A model generated the notes under the pieces. The model was not told where the DNA came from, searched no databases, and saw only the letters and a program-made list of their open reading frames with translations. A stretch of 64,000 nt of DNA from Methylobacterium radiodurans. GTDB lineage: Bacteria; Pseudomonadota; Alphaproteobacteria; Rhizobiales; Beijerinckiaceae. The stretch is from NCBI RefSeq assembly GCF_003173735.1, contig NZ_CP029551.1:2256001-2320000 (forward strand), read 5' to 3'. The translations under genes were made by a program, and so were the position numbers. Positions 55,188 to 63,194 of the stretch are shown piece by piece. Position 1 is the stretch's first letter, and each line of letters starts with the position of its first letter.

Positions 55188-56930
55188 GTGAGCTACCGCG
55201 CGCCCGTATCCGAGATGGTGTTCACGCTGGCCCACGTCGCGGGCCTGCCCGAGGAGGCGATCGGCCGAGCCGACGCCGAGGCGATCCTCTCCGAGGCCGG
55301 CCGGCTCGCCGCCGAGGTGATCGCCCCCCTCAACCGCACCGGCGACCGCCACGGCGCGACCCTGAGCGAGGGACGGGTGACGACCGCGCCGGGCTTCGCT
55401 GAGGCCTATCGCGCCTTCGTGGAAGGGGGCTGGAACGGGCTCGCGGCCGACCCGGACCACGGCGGCCAGGGCCTGCCCCAGCTTCTGGGCGCCGCCGCGA
55501 CCGAGATCTGGAACGGCGCGAATCTCTCGTTCAGCCTCTGCCCGCTTCTGACCGCGGGGGGCATCGAGGCGCTGGTCGCGCACGGCTCGGACGACCTCAA
55601 GGCCCGCTATCTCGAGAAGCTCGTCTCGGGCACCTGGACCGCCACCATGAACCTCACCGAGCCGCAGGCGGGCTCGGACCTCTCAGGCCTGCGGACCCGC
55701 GCCGAGCCCGCGGGCGACGGCACCTACCGGATCACCGGCGCCAAGATCTACATCACCTACGGCGAGCACGACATGGCGGACAACATCGTCCACCTCGTGC
55801 TGGCCCGGCTGAAGGACGCGCCCGCCGGCACCCGCGGCATCTCGCTCTTCCTCGTGCCGAAGGTGCTGCCGGACGGGTCGGCCAACGACCTGCGCTGCTC
55901 GGGGCTGGAGCACAAGCTCGGCATCCACGCCTCGCCGACCTGCTCGATGGCTTTCGGTGACCGCGGGGGCGCCACCGGCTGGCTCATCGGCGAGGAGAAC
56001 CGTGGCCTGGCCTGCATGTTCACGATGATGAACTCGGCCCGGCTCAATGTCGGCCTGCAGGGCGTCGGCGTGGCAGAGGCCGCCACCCAGCGGGCGCTGG
56101 CCTACGCCCACGAGCGCCGCCAGGGCCGCGCGCCGGGTTCGGCCGAGGCGAGCCCGATCGTGCAGCACGCCGACGTGCAGCGCATGCTCCTGACCATGAA
56201 GGCCTACACGGCGGCGGCCCGCAGCATCTGCTACCTGACCGCGGCGGCCCTCGACGCGGCGCGCGGACCCGAGGGGCAGGCGGCCGGCGACCGCGCCTCG
56301 CTGCTCACGCCCGTCGCGAAGGCCTTCTCCACCGACATCGCCAACGAGGTGACCTCGCTCGGCGTGCAGGTGCACGGCGGCATGGGCTTCGTCGAGGAGA
56401 CGGGGGCCGCCCAGCTGATGCGGGACGCGCGCATCCTGGCGATCTACGAGGGCACCAACGGCATCCAGGCGATCGACCTCACCAGCCGCAAGCTCCCGCT
56501 CAACGGCGGCGCGACCGTGCGGGCGCAGATCGCGGCCATGCGGCGGACGGCCGAGGGTTTGCTGAAGAGCGCCGACCCGGCCTTCGGCCACGCCGCGGCC
56601 CGGCTGCGGGCGGGCATCGAGTGCCTCGACCGGGCGACGAGCCACCAGCTCGCCGTGCTCGGCTCGAACCGGCCCGAGATCGCGCTCGCCGGGGCGACGC
56701 CGTACCTGCGCCTGTTCGGCCTCGTCCAGGGCGCCGCCTGCCTCGGCACGGCGGCCCTCGCGGCGCGCGCGGCGCTCGCCGCCGGCGAGACCGATCCGGC
56801 GCATCGGGCGCGCATCGCGCTCGCCCGCTTCTTCGCCCACAACCTGCTGCCGGCAGCCTCCGGCCTCGAAGTCGAGGTCATCGATGGCGGCGCCTTCGTG
56901 GACGAGGCCGCCCTGGTCCTGGCTCAGTAA
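55188..56930 (+). CDS. Acyl-CoA dehydrogenase, large form (DmdC/AidB-like architecture)
   Basis: 580 residues from GTG 55188 after GGGGAGG. An FAD enzyme oxidising an acyl-CoA to the 2-enoyl-CoA. Blocks: WNGLAADPDHGGQGLPQLLG; TATMNLTEPQAGSDLSGLRT; ITGAKIYITYGEHDMADNIV; GLEHKLGIHASPTCSMAFGD; VQVHGGMGFVEETGAAQLMR; IYEGTNGIQAIDLTSRKLPL, plus a C-terminal extension of about 120 residues typical of DmdC-type or very-long-chain forms. The N-terminus (SYRAPVSEMVFTLAHVAGLP) is also DmdC-like. The substrate is not readable. It starts a four-gene cluster with an enoyl-CoA hydratase and two SDRs. Confidence 0.9.
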   Translation: MSYRAPVSEMVFTLAHVAGLPEEAIGRADAEAILSEAGRLAAEVIAPLNRTGDRHGATLSEGRVTTAPGFAEAYRAFVEGGWNGLAADPDHGGQGLPQLLGAAATEIWNGANLSFSLCPLLTAGGIEALVAHGSDDLKARYLEKLVSGTWTATMNLTEPQAGSDLSGLRTRAEPAGDGTYRITGAKIYITYGEHDMADNIVHLVLARLKDAPAGTRGISLFLVPKVLPDGSANDLRCSGLEHKLGIHASPTCSMAFGDRGGATGWLIGEENRGLACMFTMMNSARLNVGLQGVGVAEAATQRALAYAHERRQGRAPGSAEASPIVQHADVQRMLLTMKAYTAAARSICYLTAAALDAARGPEGQAAGDRASLLTPVAKAFSTDIANEVTSLGVQVHGGMGFVEETGAAQLMRDARILAIYEGTNGIQAIDLTSRKLPLNGGATVRAQIAAMRRTAEGLLKSADPAFGHAAARLRAGIECLDRATSHQLAVLGSNRPEIALAGATPYLRLFGLVQGAACLGTAALAARAALAAGETDPAHRARIALARFFAHNLLPAASGLEVEVIDGGAFVDEAALVLAQ

Positions 56931-56957
56931 GGTTCTGGCGCCGTGAGGGAGAGTGCG

Positions 56958-57722
56958 ATGAGCGAGCATGTCCGCGTCGAGGACCTTGAGGGCGGCGTCC
57001 GCCTCGTCAGCCTGAATCGGCCCGAGAAGAAGAACGCCCTCACCGGCGCGATGTACGACGCGATGCGCGGCGCGTTGGAGGATGCGGACGCCTCCGAGGC
57101 GGTCGGCGCGGTGGTCTTCGCCGGTGTGCCGGGGGCCTTCAGCGCCGGCAACGACATCGCCGATTTCGTGACCCGGGCCGACAAGCCCTTCGGCGAGGCG
57201 CCCTCCCTGCGCTTCATCCGGCAGCTCGCCCGCACCCGCACGCCGATGGTCGCGGCGGTGGACGGCGTCGCGGTCGGTGTCGGCACCACGCTGACGCTGC
57301 ACTGCGACCTCGTCTACGCGAGTCCCTCGGCCCGTTTCCGCACACCCTTCGTCGAGCTCGGCCTCGTGCCGGAGGCGGCCTCCAGCTACCTGCTGCCGCG
57401 CCGCGTCGGGCGCCTGAAGGCGACCGAGCTGCTGCTGCTCTCGGAGATGTTCGGGGCCGATCAGGCCGAGGCGCTGGGCCTCGTCAACGCGGTGATGCCC
57501 TCCGACATGCTCGTCGAGCACGCGGTGGCCCAGGCCGCCCGCCTCGCCGCCCTGCCGCGCGGGGCGCTCCAGGCCTCGCGGGCGCTGATCCGGGGCGATC
57601 AGGAGCAGGTCGAGGCGGTCGTCGAGGCCGAGGCCCGAGCCTTCGACCGTCAGCTGCGGACCGAGGAGACGCAGGCGATCTTCCGGGCCTTCCTCAACCG
57701 CGCCAAGCCCGCCTCCGCGTGA
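56958..57722 (+). CDS. Enoyl-CoA hydratase/isomerase family protein
   Basis: A crotonase-fold protein of 254 residues from ATG 56958 (GGGAGAG upstream). Oxyanion-hole segments: PGAFSAGNDIADFV and VDGVAVGVGTTLTLHCDLVY; a third block, FRTPFVELGLVPEAASSYLL, carries a Glu at the usual catalytic position. Probably hydrates the enoyl-CoA formed by the upstream dehydrogenase. It begins 27 bp after that gene, and its stop overlaps the next start by 4 nt (GTGA), so the genes are one operon. Confidence 0.9.
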   Translation: MSEHVRVEDLEGGVRLVSLNRPEKKNALTGAMYDAMRGALEDADASEAVGAVVFAGVPGAFSAGNDIADFVTRADKPFGEAPSLRFIRQLARTRTPMVAAVDGVAVGVGTTLTLHCDLVYASPSARFRTPFVELGLVPEAASSYLLPRRVGRLKATELLLLSEMFGADQAEALGLVNAVMPSDMLVEHAVAQAARLAALPRGALQASRALIRGDQEQVEAVVEAEARAFDRQLRTEETQAIFRAFLNRAKPASA

Positions 57723-58582
57723 ACGGGCGCGTGAGCGGGCGCGATCTCTTGGGGCGGGTCTGCCTCGTCGCGGGTGCCTCCCGCGGCGTCGGGCGGGGCA
57801 TCGCCCGCGGCCTCGGCGAGGCCGGCGCGACCGTGATCGTCACGGCGCGCTCCAGCGAGACCGGGCCGCGCACCGAGATGCGCCCGGAGGCGGTCGAGGA
57901 CACCGCCCGCGAGGTCGATGCGGCGGGGGGCGAGGGGCACCACTACCTCTGCGACCACCGCAGCGAGCGCGCCGTGGACGAGCTGGTGCGCTGGACGCTG
58001 CGCCGTTTCGGCCGGATCGACGTGGCGGTGTCGAGCGTCTGGGGCGGCAACGAGGGCTATGATGGGACGCGCTATCCCGACGGGGCCGGCTGGGGCACGC
58101 CGTTCTGGCGCCGCTCCGCCGAGCCCTATCTGGGCTTCCTGCAGGGCGGCCCGCTGGCCTCGCTGCTGCTCGCCCGTGCCGTCGCGCCCGCGATGGTCTC
58201 GGCCCGGTCCGGACTGATCGCGCTCGTCTCGTTCGACACCGCGGACGGCTATCTCGGCGACGTCTTCTACGATTCGGCCAAGGCCGCCACCAACCGGCTG
58301 GCGCTGGCCTTCGCGGCGGAACTGGCGCCTCACGGCGTCACGGCGCTCGCGCTCTCACCCGGCTTCGTAGCGACGGAGCGCGTGCGCGACCTGGGACAGG
58401 CGGAGATGGCGACCGAGAGCCCGCTCTACGCCGGCCGGGCGCTCGCCGCGCTGGCGGCCGACCCGGAGGTCTCCCGCAATGCCGGCGCGGTGCTCCACGC
58501 CGCCGACCTCGCCCGCCGCTACGGCTTCACCGACGCCGACGGCACGCAGCCCGAACGGTTCCGGATCGGGGAGGCGGAGTGA
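57719..58582 (+). CDS. Short-chain dehydrogenase/reductase
   Basis: 287 residues from GTG 57719, overlapping the upstream stop. Rossmann motif VAGASRGVGRGIARGL, DHRSERAVDELVRWTL, SSVWGGNEGY near the NNAG position, and YDSAKAATNRLALAF (Tyr-Lys). The region FGRIDVAVSSVWGGNEGYDG and SFDTADGYLGDVFYDSAK recalls SDR proteins of the DHRS1 type. The substrate is unknown, perhaps a 3-hydroxyacyl or alcohol intermediate of the operon's pathway. Confidence 0.85.
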   Translation: MNGRVSGRDLLGRVCLVAGASRGVGRGIARGLGEAGATVIVTARSSETGPRTEMRPEAVEDTAREVDAAGGEGHHYLCDHRSERAVDELVRWTLRRFGRIDVAVSSVWGGNEGYDGTRYPDGAGWGTPFWRRSAEPYLGFLQGGPLASLLLARAVAPAMVSARSGLIALVSFDTADGYLGDVFYDSAKAATNRLALAFAAELAPHGVTALALSPGFVATERVRDLGQAEMATESPLYAGRALAALAADPEVSRNAGAVLHAADLARRYGFTDADGTQPERFRIGEAE

Positions 58583-58619
58583 TGGCGTGTCCGGACGATC
58601 GACTGCGGAGCCGCAACTT

Positions 58620-58647
58620 CCCCTCTCCCCGCGCGCGGGGAGAGGGG
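58620..58647. repeat. CTCTCCCCGC palindromic element, copy 2
   Basis: A perfect 28-bp palindrome (14-bp arms, no loop) centred on GCGCGC between two SDR genes. It shares CTCTCCCCGC...GCGGGGAGAGG with the element at 18671-18694. Confidence 0.75.
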
Positions 58648-58743
58648 GGCCCGCGGGCTCTGAAGTGAGCGAGCAGGATCCCTACGGCCGCATGTACGCT
58701 GTGGCGGTCCTGGCCAACGAGAACACCTGATCCGGAGGACACG

Positions 58744-59604
58744 ATGAGCGGCACCCTCGCCGGCAAGACCCTCTTCATCACCGGCGCGTCGCGGGGCATC
58801 GGTCTCGCGATCGGCCTACGCGCCGCCAAGGATGGGGCGAACGTGGCGATCGCCGCCAAGACCGCCGAGCCGCATCCGAAGCTCGCGGGCACGATCTACA
58901 CCGCTGCCGAGGCGATCGAGCAGGCGGGCGGCCGGGCGCTGCCCCTCGTCGTGGACGTGCGCGACGAGGCGGCGGTGCGCGACGCCGTCGGCCGGACGGC
59001 CGAGCATTTCGGCGGCCTCGACATCGTGGTGAACAACGCCAGCGCGATCTCCCTGACGCCGACGCCGCAGACGGAGATGAAGCGCTTCGACCTGATGCAT
59101 CAGATCAACACCCGCGGGACCTACATGGTCTCCAAATACGCGATTCCCTATCTGGAGAAGGCGGAGAACCCGCACATCCTGATGCTCTCGCCGCCTCTCG
59201 ACATGGCCGAGAAGTGGTTCGCGCCCCACCTCGCCTACACGATGGCGAAATTCGGCATGTCGATGTGCGTCCTGGGCCTCGCGGGCGAGCTGCGCCGCCG
59301 GGGCATCGCGGTCAACGCGCTCTGGCCCCGCACCACCATCGCGACCGCCGCGATCGAGAACCTGCTCGGCGGCGAGGCGATCGTGCAGGCGAGCCGCACG
59401 CCCGAGATCATGGCCGACGCCGCCCACGCCCTGTTCCTCAAGGAGGCCCGCGCCGTGACCGGCCGGTTCCTGATCGACGACAGCTTCCTGTCCGACGAGG
59501 GCGTCACGGACTTTTCAAAATACCGCGTCACACCCGGCGTCCCTCTTGCGCCGGACTTCTTCGTGCCGGATGCGAGCCAACCTCCTCCCGGCGCGCTCGC
59601 CTGA
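58744..59604 (+). CDS. SDR oxidoreductase of the HSDL2/citronellol dehydrogenase type
   Basis: 286 residues, ATG 58744 with GGAGG upstream. Motifs: LFITGASRGIGLAIGLRAAK; NVAIAAKTAEPHPKLAGTIY with TAAEAIEQAGGRALPLVVDV, typical of HSDL2-like proteins; VNNASAISLTPTPQTEMKRF; YTMAKFGMSMCVLGLA (Tyr-Lys); a terminal VTGRFLIDDSFLSDEGV. The catalytic Ser position reads LSPPLD, as in this subgroup. Homologues act on long-chain or terpenoid alcohols. It follows the palindromic repeat, so it may be a separate transcript from the three upstream genes. Confidence 0.87.
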   Translation: MSGTLAGKTLFITGASRGIGLAIGLRAAKDGANVAIAAKTAEPHPKLAGTIYTAAEAIEQAGGRALPLVVDVRDEAAVRDAVGRTAEHFGGLDIVVNNASAISLTPTPQTEMKRFDLMHQINTRGTYMVSKYAIPYLEKAENPHILMLSPPLDMAEKWFAPHLAYTMAKFGMSMCVLGLAGELRRRGIAVNALWPRTTIATAAIENLLGGEAIVQASRTPEIMADAAHALFLKEARAVTGRFLIDDSFLSDEGVTDFSKYRVTPGVPLAPDFFVPDASQPPPGALA

Positions 59605-59628
59605 GCCGCCCGAACCCTTGAGCCCCGC

Positions 59629-60633
59629 GTGATCTTCATCCATCAGCCGGTGACCGGTTCCGGCCAGACGCAGCTCGAGCGCCGCGCCCTCGAACTCCAG
59701 GATCCGATCCCCGATGACACCGTCTGGCTCGATCTCGTCCGGCCGAGCCGCGAGGAGGAGCTGAAGGTCGAAGGCTTCTCCGGGATCGAGGTCCCGACCC
59801 GGGAGGAGATGAAGGACATCGAGCCCTCGGAACTCCTCTACGTCGAGGACGGCGCGCGCTACATGACGGGCCGCGTGCTCTCGAAGGTCAGCGATTCGGA
59901 GGAGCCGGGGCTCGCCGGCATCACCTTCATCCTGCGCGGGAACCGGCTGGTCACGGTGCGCTACGAGGAGCCGCAGGCCTTCCGGATGTACGCGCAGCGC
60001 GCCGGCCGGACGACCGGGAACGGGCCGACGAGCCTCGTCTCGGGCGAGTCGATCCTCGCCGGGCTGATCGAGGCGGTGATCGACCGGGCGGCGGACGTGC
60101 TCCAGCTCCAGGGCGAACGCATCGACCGGCTCTCGGCCAAGATCTTCGAGGAGCAGGACGACCCGTCCGCCCGCAACACCGCCCTGCAGGAGACCCTGCG
60201 GGCGCTCGGGCGCCACAACGACCTGATCTCGAAGCAGCGCGAGAGCCTCGTCTCGATGGAGCGCATCCTGCTCTCGCTCTCGGCGACCTACCGCACCAAC
60301 AAGGCGCCGCGGGAGCTGCGCGAGGACGTCCGCTCGACGCTGCGCGATCTGCAATCGCTCGAGGAGCACGCGACCTTCCTGTCGACCAAGATCAACTTCC
60401 TGCTCGACGCGACCCTCGGCCTCGTGAACCTCGAGCAGAACAACATCATCAAGCTGTTCTCGGTCATGGCGGTGGTGTTCATGCCGCCGACGCTCATCGC
60501 CTCGATCTACGGCATGAACTTCAAGACCATGCCGGAGCTGGACCTGCCCTTCGGCTATCCCATGGCGGTGGTGATGATGATCGTGGCGGCCGTGCTGCCC
60601 TACGCCTTCTTCCGCTGGAAGCGCTGGCTCTAG
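59629..60633 (+). CDS. corA: CorA-family magnesium/divalent cation transporter
   Basis: 334 residues from GTG 59629. Cytoplasmic N-domain, long helices (LSGLIEAVIDRAADVL-like region; HNDLISKQRESLVSMERILL), then two C-terminal membrane helices with the signature GMNF between them (LIASIYGMNFKTMPELDLPF) and the basic end FFRWKRWL. Forms a pentameric Mg2+ (or Co2+/Ni2+) channel in the inner membrane. Only 4 bp separate it from the next gene. Confidence 0.95.
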   Translation: MIFIHQPVTGSGQTQLERRALELQDPIPDDTVWLDLVRPSREEELKVEGFSGIEVPTREEMKDIEPSELLYVEDGARYMTGRVLSKVSDSEEPGLAGITFILRGNRLVTVRYEEPQAFRMYAQRAGRTTGNGPTSLVSGESILAGLIEAVIDRAADVLQLQGERIDRLSAKIFEEQDDPSARNTALQETLRALGRHNDLISKQRESLVSMERILLSLSATYRTNKAPRELREDVRSTLRDLQSLEEHATFLSTKINFLLDATLGLVNLEQNNIIKLFSVMAVVFMPPTLIASIYGMNFKTMPELDLPFGYPMAVVMMIVAAVLPYAFFRWKRWL

Positions 60634-60637
60634 CGCC

Positions 60638-61402
60638 ATGTGCGGGCGCTTCTTCATCGCGCAGGCGCCGGAGGTCTTCGCGGCCTTCTACGGCTACCCG
60701 GAGCGCCCGAACTTCCCGCCCCGCTACAACGTGGCGCCGACCCAGCCCGTGCCGGTGGTGCTGCACGAGCAGGGCGGACGCCACTTTCGGCTGGTCCGCT
60801 GGGGTTTCTGGCCCGGCTGGCTGAAGGACCCGAAGGATTTCCCGCTCGTCATCAACGCCCGGGTCGAGACCGTGCTGGAGAAGGCGACCTTTCGCGGCGC
60901 CATCCGGCACCGGCGCTGCGTCTTCCTGGCGGACGGGTTCTACGAGTGGCGCCGCGAGGGCACGGGGCGCGGGGCGACCAGGACGCCCTTCATGATCCGG
61001 CGCGCCGACGGGGCGCCGATGGCGCTCGCCGGCCTCTGGGAGGCCTGGATGGGCGCGGACGGATCGGAGATCGACACCGCCGCCATTGTCACGACGGGGG
61101 CGAACGGGACGCTGGCCGCGATCCACGACCGAATGCCGGCGATCCTGGCCCCCGAGCAGGTCGAGCCCTGGCTCGACGCCCGCGCCACCGACGCGATGGA
61201 AGCCGCCGCGCTCTGCCGGCCCTGCCCGGATGCGTGGCTGCGGATGGACCCCGTGAGTCCTCGGGTCAACGATGCGCGCAACGATGATGCGGGACTGATC
61301 GAGCTGGTGGTGCGCCCGCGGGCGGGGACGCCGGATCCGGGCGGGTCTCCCGCGGAACGGCCGCGCTCTTCCGACGAGGACGTGCAGGGTAGCCTGTTCT
61401 GA
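60638..61402 (+). CDS. SOS-response-associated peptidase / abasic-site sensor (HMCES/YedK family)
   Basis: Covalently captures abasic sites in single-stranded DNA as a thiazolidine link. 254 residues, with Cys2 exposed after Met removal (MCGRFF), Asn73 (INARVETVLEKATFR), Glu103 (ADGFYEWRREG) and His163 (AAIHDRMPAIL) at the YedK active-site positions. It starts 4 bp after corA, apparently by chance of packing. No LexA-type box was found directly upstream, since the promoter would lie within corA. Confidence 0.95.
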   Translation: MCGRFFIAQAPEVFAAFYGYPERPNFPPRYNVAPTQPVPVVLHEQGGRHFRLVRWGFWPGWLKDPKDFPLVINARVETVLEKATFRGAIRHRRCVFLADGFYEWRREGTGRGATRTPFMIRRADGAPMALAGLWEAWMGADGSEIDTAAIVTTGANGTLAAIHDRMPAILAPEQVEPWLDARATDAMEAAALCRPCPDAWLRMDPVSPRVNDARNDDAGLIELVVRPRAGTPDPGGSPAERPRSSDEDVQGSLF

Positions 61403-61522
61403 GGGGATCGGGGCCGAGCCCGCCGGGGACGAGCCACCGCCCTGTTTCCCGTATCACCCTCCGCGGACGCTCCTGGCGTCCGGACAAGGACGGCGGTGTC
61501 CTCGAGGCGCTGCCGGGCTCCC

Positions 61523-61726
61523 TCACGCCCGCCAGAACGGCTTGGCGATCTCGACACGCAGGCGAGACAGGTCGAGGCCGGCCTCGCGGATCTGCTCCGG
61601 GTGGAGGGCGGCGAGCGCCCGCCGGGCGCTGATGCGGCGCAGCCAGAGGCGGGGCAGGGCGAGGTGCACGCTCGCGCGCGCTGCGAGCGATTCCGCTCCG
61701 GCTTGGGTGAGGATTGTGGCGGCCAT
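61523..61726 (-). CDS. DUF1127 (YjiS-like) small protein
   Basis: 67 residues. The DUF1127 motif occupies the second half: RLWLRRISARRALAALHPEQ then IREAGLDLSRLRVEIAKPFW with RA at the end, the usual arginine-rich LRDIGLxRxEI-KPFWR pattern. Such proteins in Rhizobium and Agrobacterium are linked to phosphate, carbon and RNA-binding phenotypes. It is divergent from a MocR-like regulator with a shared operator, a pairing that recurs in proteobacteria. Confidence 0.85.
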   Translation of the reverse strand: MAATILTQAGAESLAARASVHLALPRLWLRRISARRALAALHPEQIREAGLDLSRLRVEIAKPFWRA

Positions 61727-61780
61727 GGCCGATACTCCAATTCGTGGTCAGCGCAGTCCGGCCGGGATTGCCCAGTGAGA

Positions 61781-61808
61781 ATTGATCCGATACGCATCTC
61801 GGATCAAT
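61781..61808. promoter_or_regulatory. Inverted-repeat operator between DUF1127 gene and MocR gene
   Basis: ATTGATCCGA-N8-TCGGATCAAT, perfect 10-bp arms, 24 bp before the MocR start and 54 bp before the DUF1127 start. It is the likely binding site of the MocR protein for both genes. Confidence 0.7.
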
Positions 61809-61832
61809 CGAAACATTGACCTCGGAGCAATT

Positions 61833-63170
61833 ATGCCGCTGGCTGACTTCCGGGACGTGGCCGACGCGGTGGCCAGCGAGATCGCCTCTGGAGCCCTCCG
61901 GCCCGGCGACCGCCTGCCGCCCCAACGGGACTTCGCCTACAGGCGCGGCATCGCGGTCTCGACGGCGAGCCGGGTCTACGCGGAACTCGCCCGGCGCGGG
62001 CTCGTGACGGGCGAGGTCGGGCGCGGCACCTACGTGCGCTCCGACCTGAACGGCCCGGGGCCGATCCAGTCCGAGCCGCCGCCCGCGGCGGTCGATCTCC
62101 AGCGCACGCACTCGCACCTGCCCGAGCAGGAGACGGTGCTCGCCGAGACGCTGGCGGCGCTGGCCCGCGGGGGCGCGGCGGAGGCGGCGCTGAACCAGTT
62201 CGGCCCGGCCGGCACGCCCGCGGCGCGCCGGGTCGCGGCGAACTTCCTGGCGCGGGACGGCTACGCGCCCGATCCCGCGGGTCTGCTCTTCACCGGCAAC
62301 GGGCGTCAGGCGCTCGCGGCCGCGCTCGCCGCGCTGGCGCCGCCCGGCGAGCGGATCGGCTGCGAGCCGCTGACATACCCGGTCGCGAAGGGCATCGCGG
62401 CCCGCCTCGGCATCGCGCTGGTGCCGCTGGCGATGGACGCGGAGGGCGTGCGGCCCGAGGCGATCCTGCAGGCCCACCGTGCCACGCCGCTCTCCGGCCT
62501 CTACCTGCAGCCGACGCTGCAGAACCCCCTCGGGGCCTCGATGGGGCCGGGTCGGCGGGCCGAGATCGCCGAGATCCTGGCGCGGACCGGTCTCACGGCG
62601 ATCGAGGACACGGTCTACGGCTTCCTCTCCGACGCCGTGCCGCTGGCGGCGCTCGCACCGGGCCGGACGATCTTGGTCGACAGCCTGTCGAAGCGGGTGA
62701 TGCCGGGGCTGACGATCGGTCTCCTCGCGAGCCCGCCCGACCTCGTGGACCGCCTCGCGGCCTCCGTCCGCCAGGGTGGCTGGTCGGCGACCGGCCTGCC
62801 GCTCGCGGCGGGCGTGCAGTGGATGAGCGACGGCTCGGCCGCTCGACTCGTGGCGGCCAAGCGCGCGGACGCTGCGGCCCGCCAGATCATCGCCCGCGAG
62901 AGCCTGGCGGGCCTCGCGGTCGCGGGGGACCCGCGCGCCTACCACCTCTGGCTGGAACTGCCCGAGACCTGGCGCGCCGAGGCCTTCGCGGCGGCCGCGC
63001 TCCGCCGCGGCATCGCGCTGATCTCGGCCGCCTCCTTCGCGGTGAATCCGGGCCACGCCCCGAACGCCGTCCGCCTCGCCCTCGCGGCCCCGACCCGCGA
63101 CGCCCTGGCCCGCGCCCTCGGAGACCTGCGCCGCCTCGCGCTCGCGGGGGACGACCACGCGCTCGAATAG
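61833..63170 (+). CDS. MocR-type regulator (GntR winged helix fused to PLP aminotransferase domain)
   Basis: 445 residues from ATG 61833, with CGGAG upstream. GntR HTH at about 3-68: VADAVASEIASGALRPGDRL, PPQRDFAYRRGIAVSTASRV, YAELARRGLVTGEVGRGTYV. Aminotransferase fold follows: LLFTGNGRQALAAALAAL; LQPTLQNPLGASMGPGRRAE; TAIEDTVYGFL (PLP-ring Asp); DSLSKRVMPGLTIGLLA (PLP Lys). A one-component regulator responding to an amino acid or amine. It probably controls the divergent DUF1127 gene and itself. Confidence 0.93.
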   Translation: MPLADFRDVADAVASEIASGALRPGDRLPPQRDFAYRRGIAVSTASRVYAELARRGLVTGEVGRGTYVRSDLNGPGPIQSEPPPAAVDLQRTHSHLPEQETVLAETLAALARGGAAEAALNQFGPAGTPAARRVAANFLARDGYAPDPAGLLFTGNGRQALAAALAALAPPGERIGCEPLTYPVAKGIAARLGIALVPLAMDAEGVRPEAILQAHRATPLSGLYLQPTLQNPLGASMGPGRRAEIAEILARTGLTAIEDTVYGFLSDAVPLAALAPGRTILVDSLSKRVMPGLTIGLLASPPDLVDRLAASVRQGGWSATGLPLAAGVQWMSDGSAARLVAAKRADAAARQIIARESLAGLAVAGDPRAYHLWLELPETWRAEAFAAAALRRGIALISAASFAVNPGHAPNAVRLALAAPTRDALARALGDLRRLALAGDDHALE

Positions 63171-63194
63171 GCCGCCGCAGGTCGGTGCCGGAAC

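Noticed and set aside
58665..58730. A 21-codon frame (GTG) between the two SDR genes
   Set aside because: No convincing ribosome site and immediately follows a palindromic repeat; too short to support.
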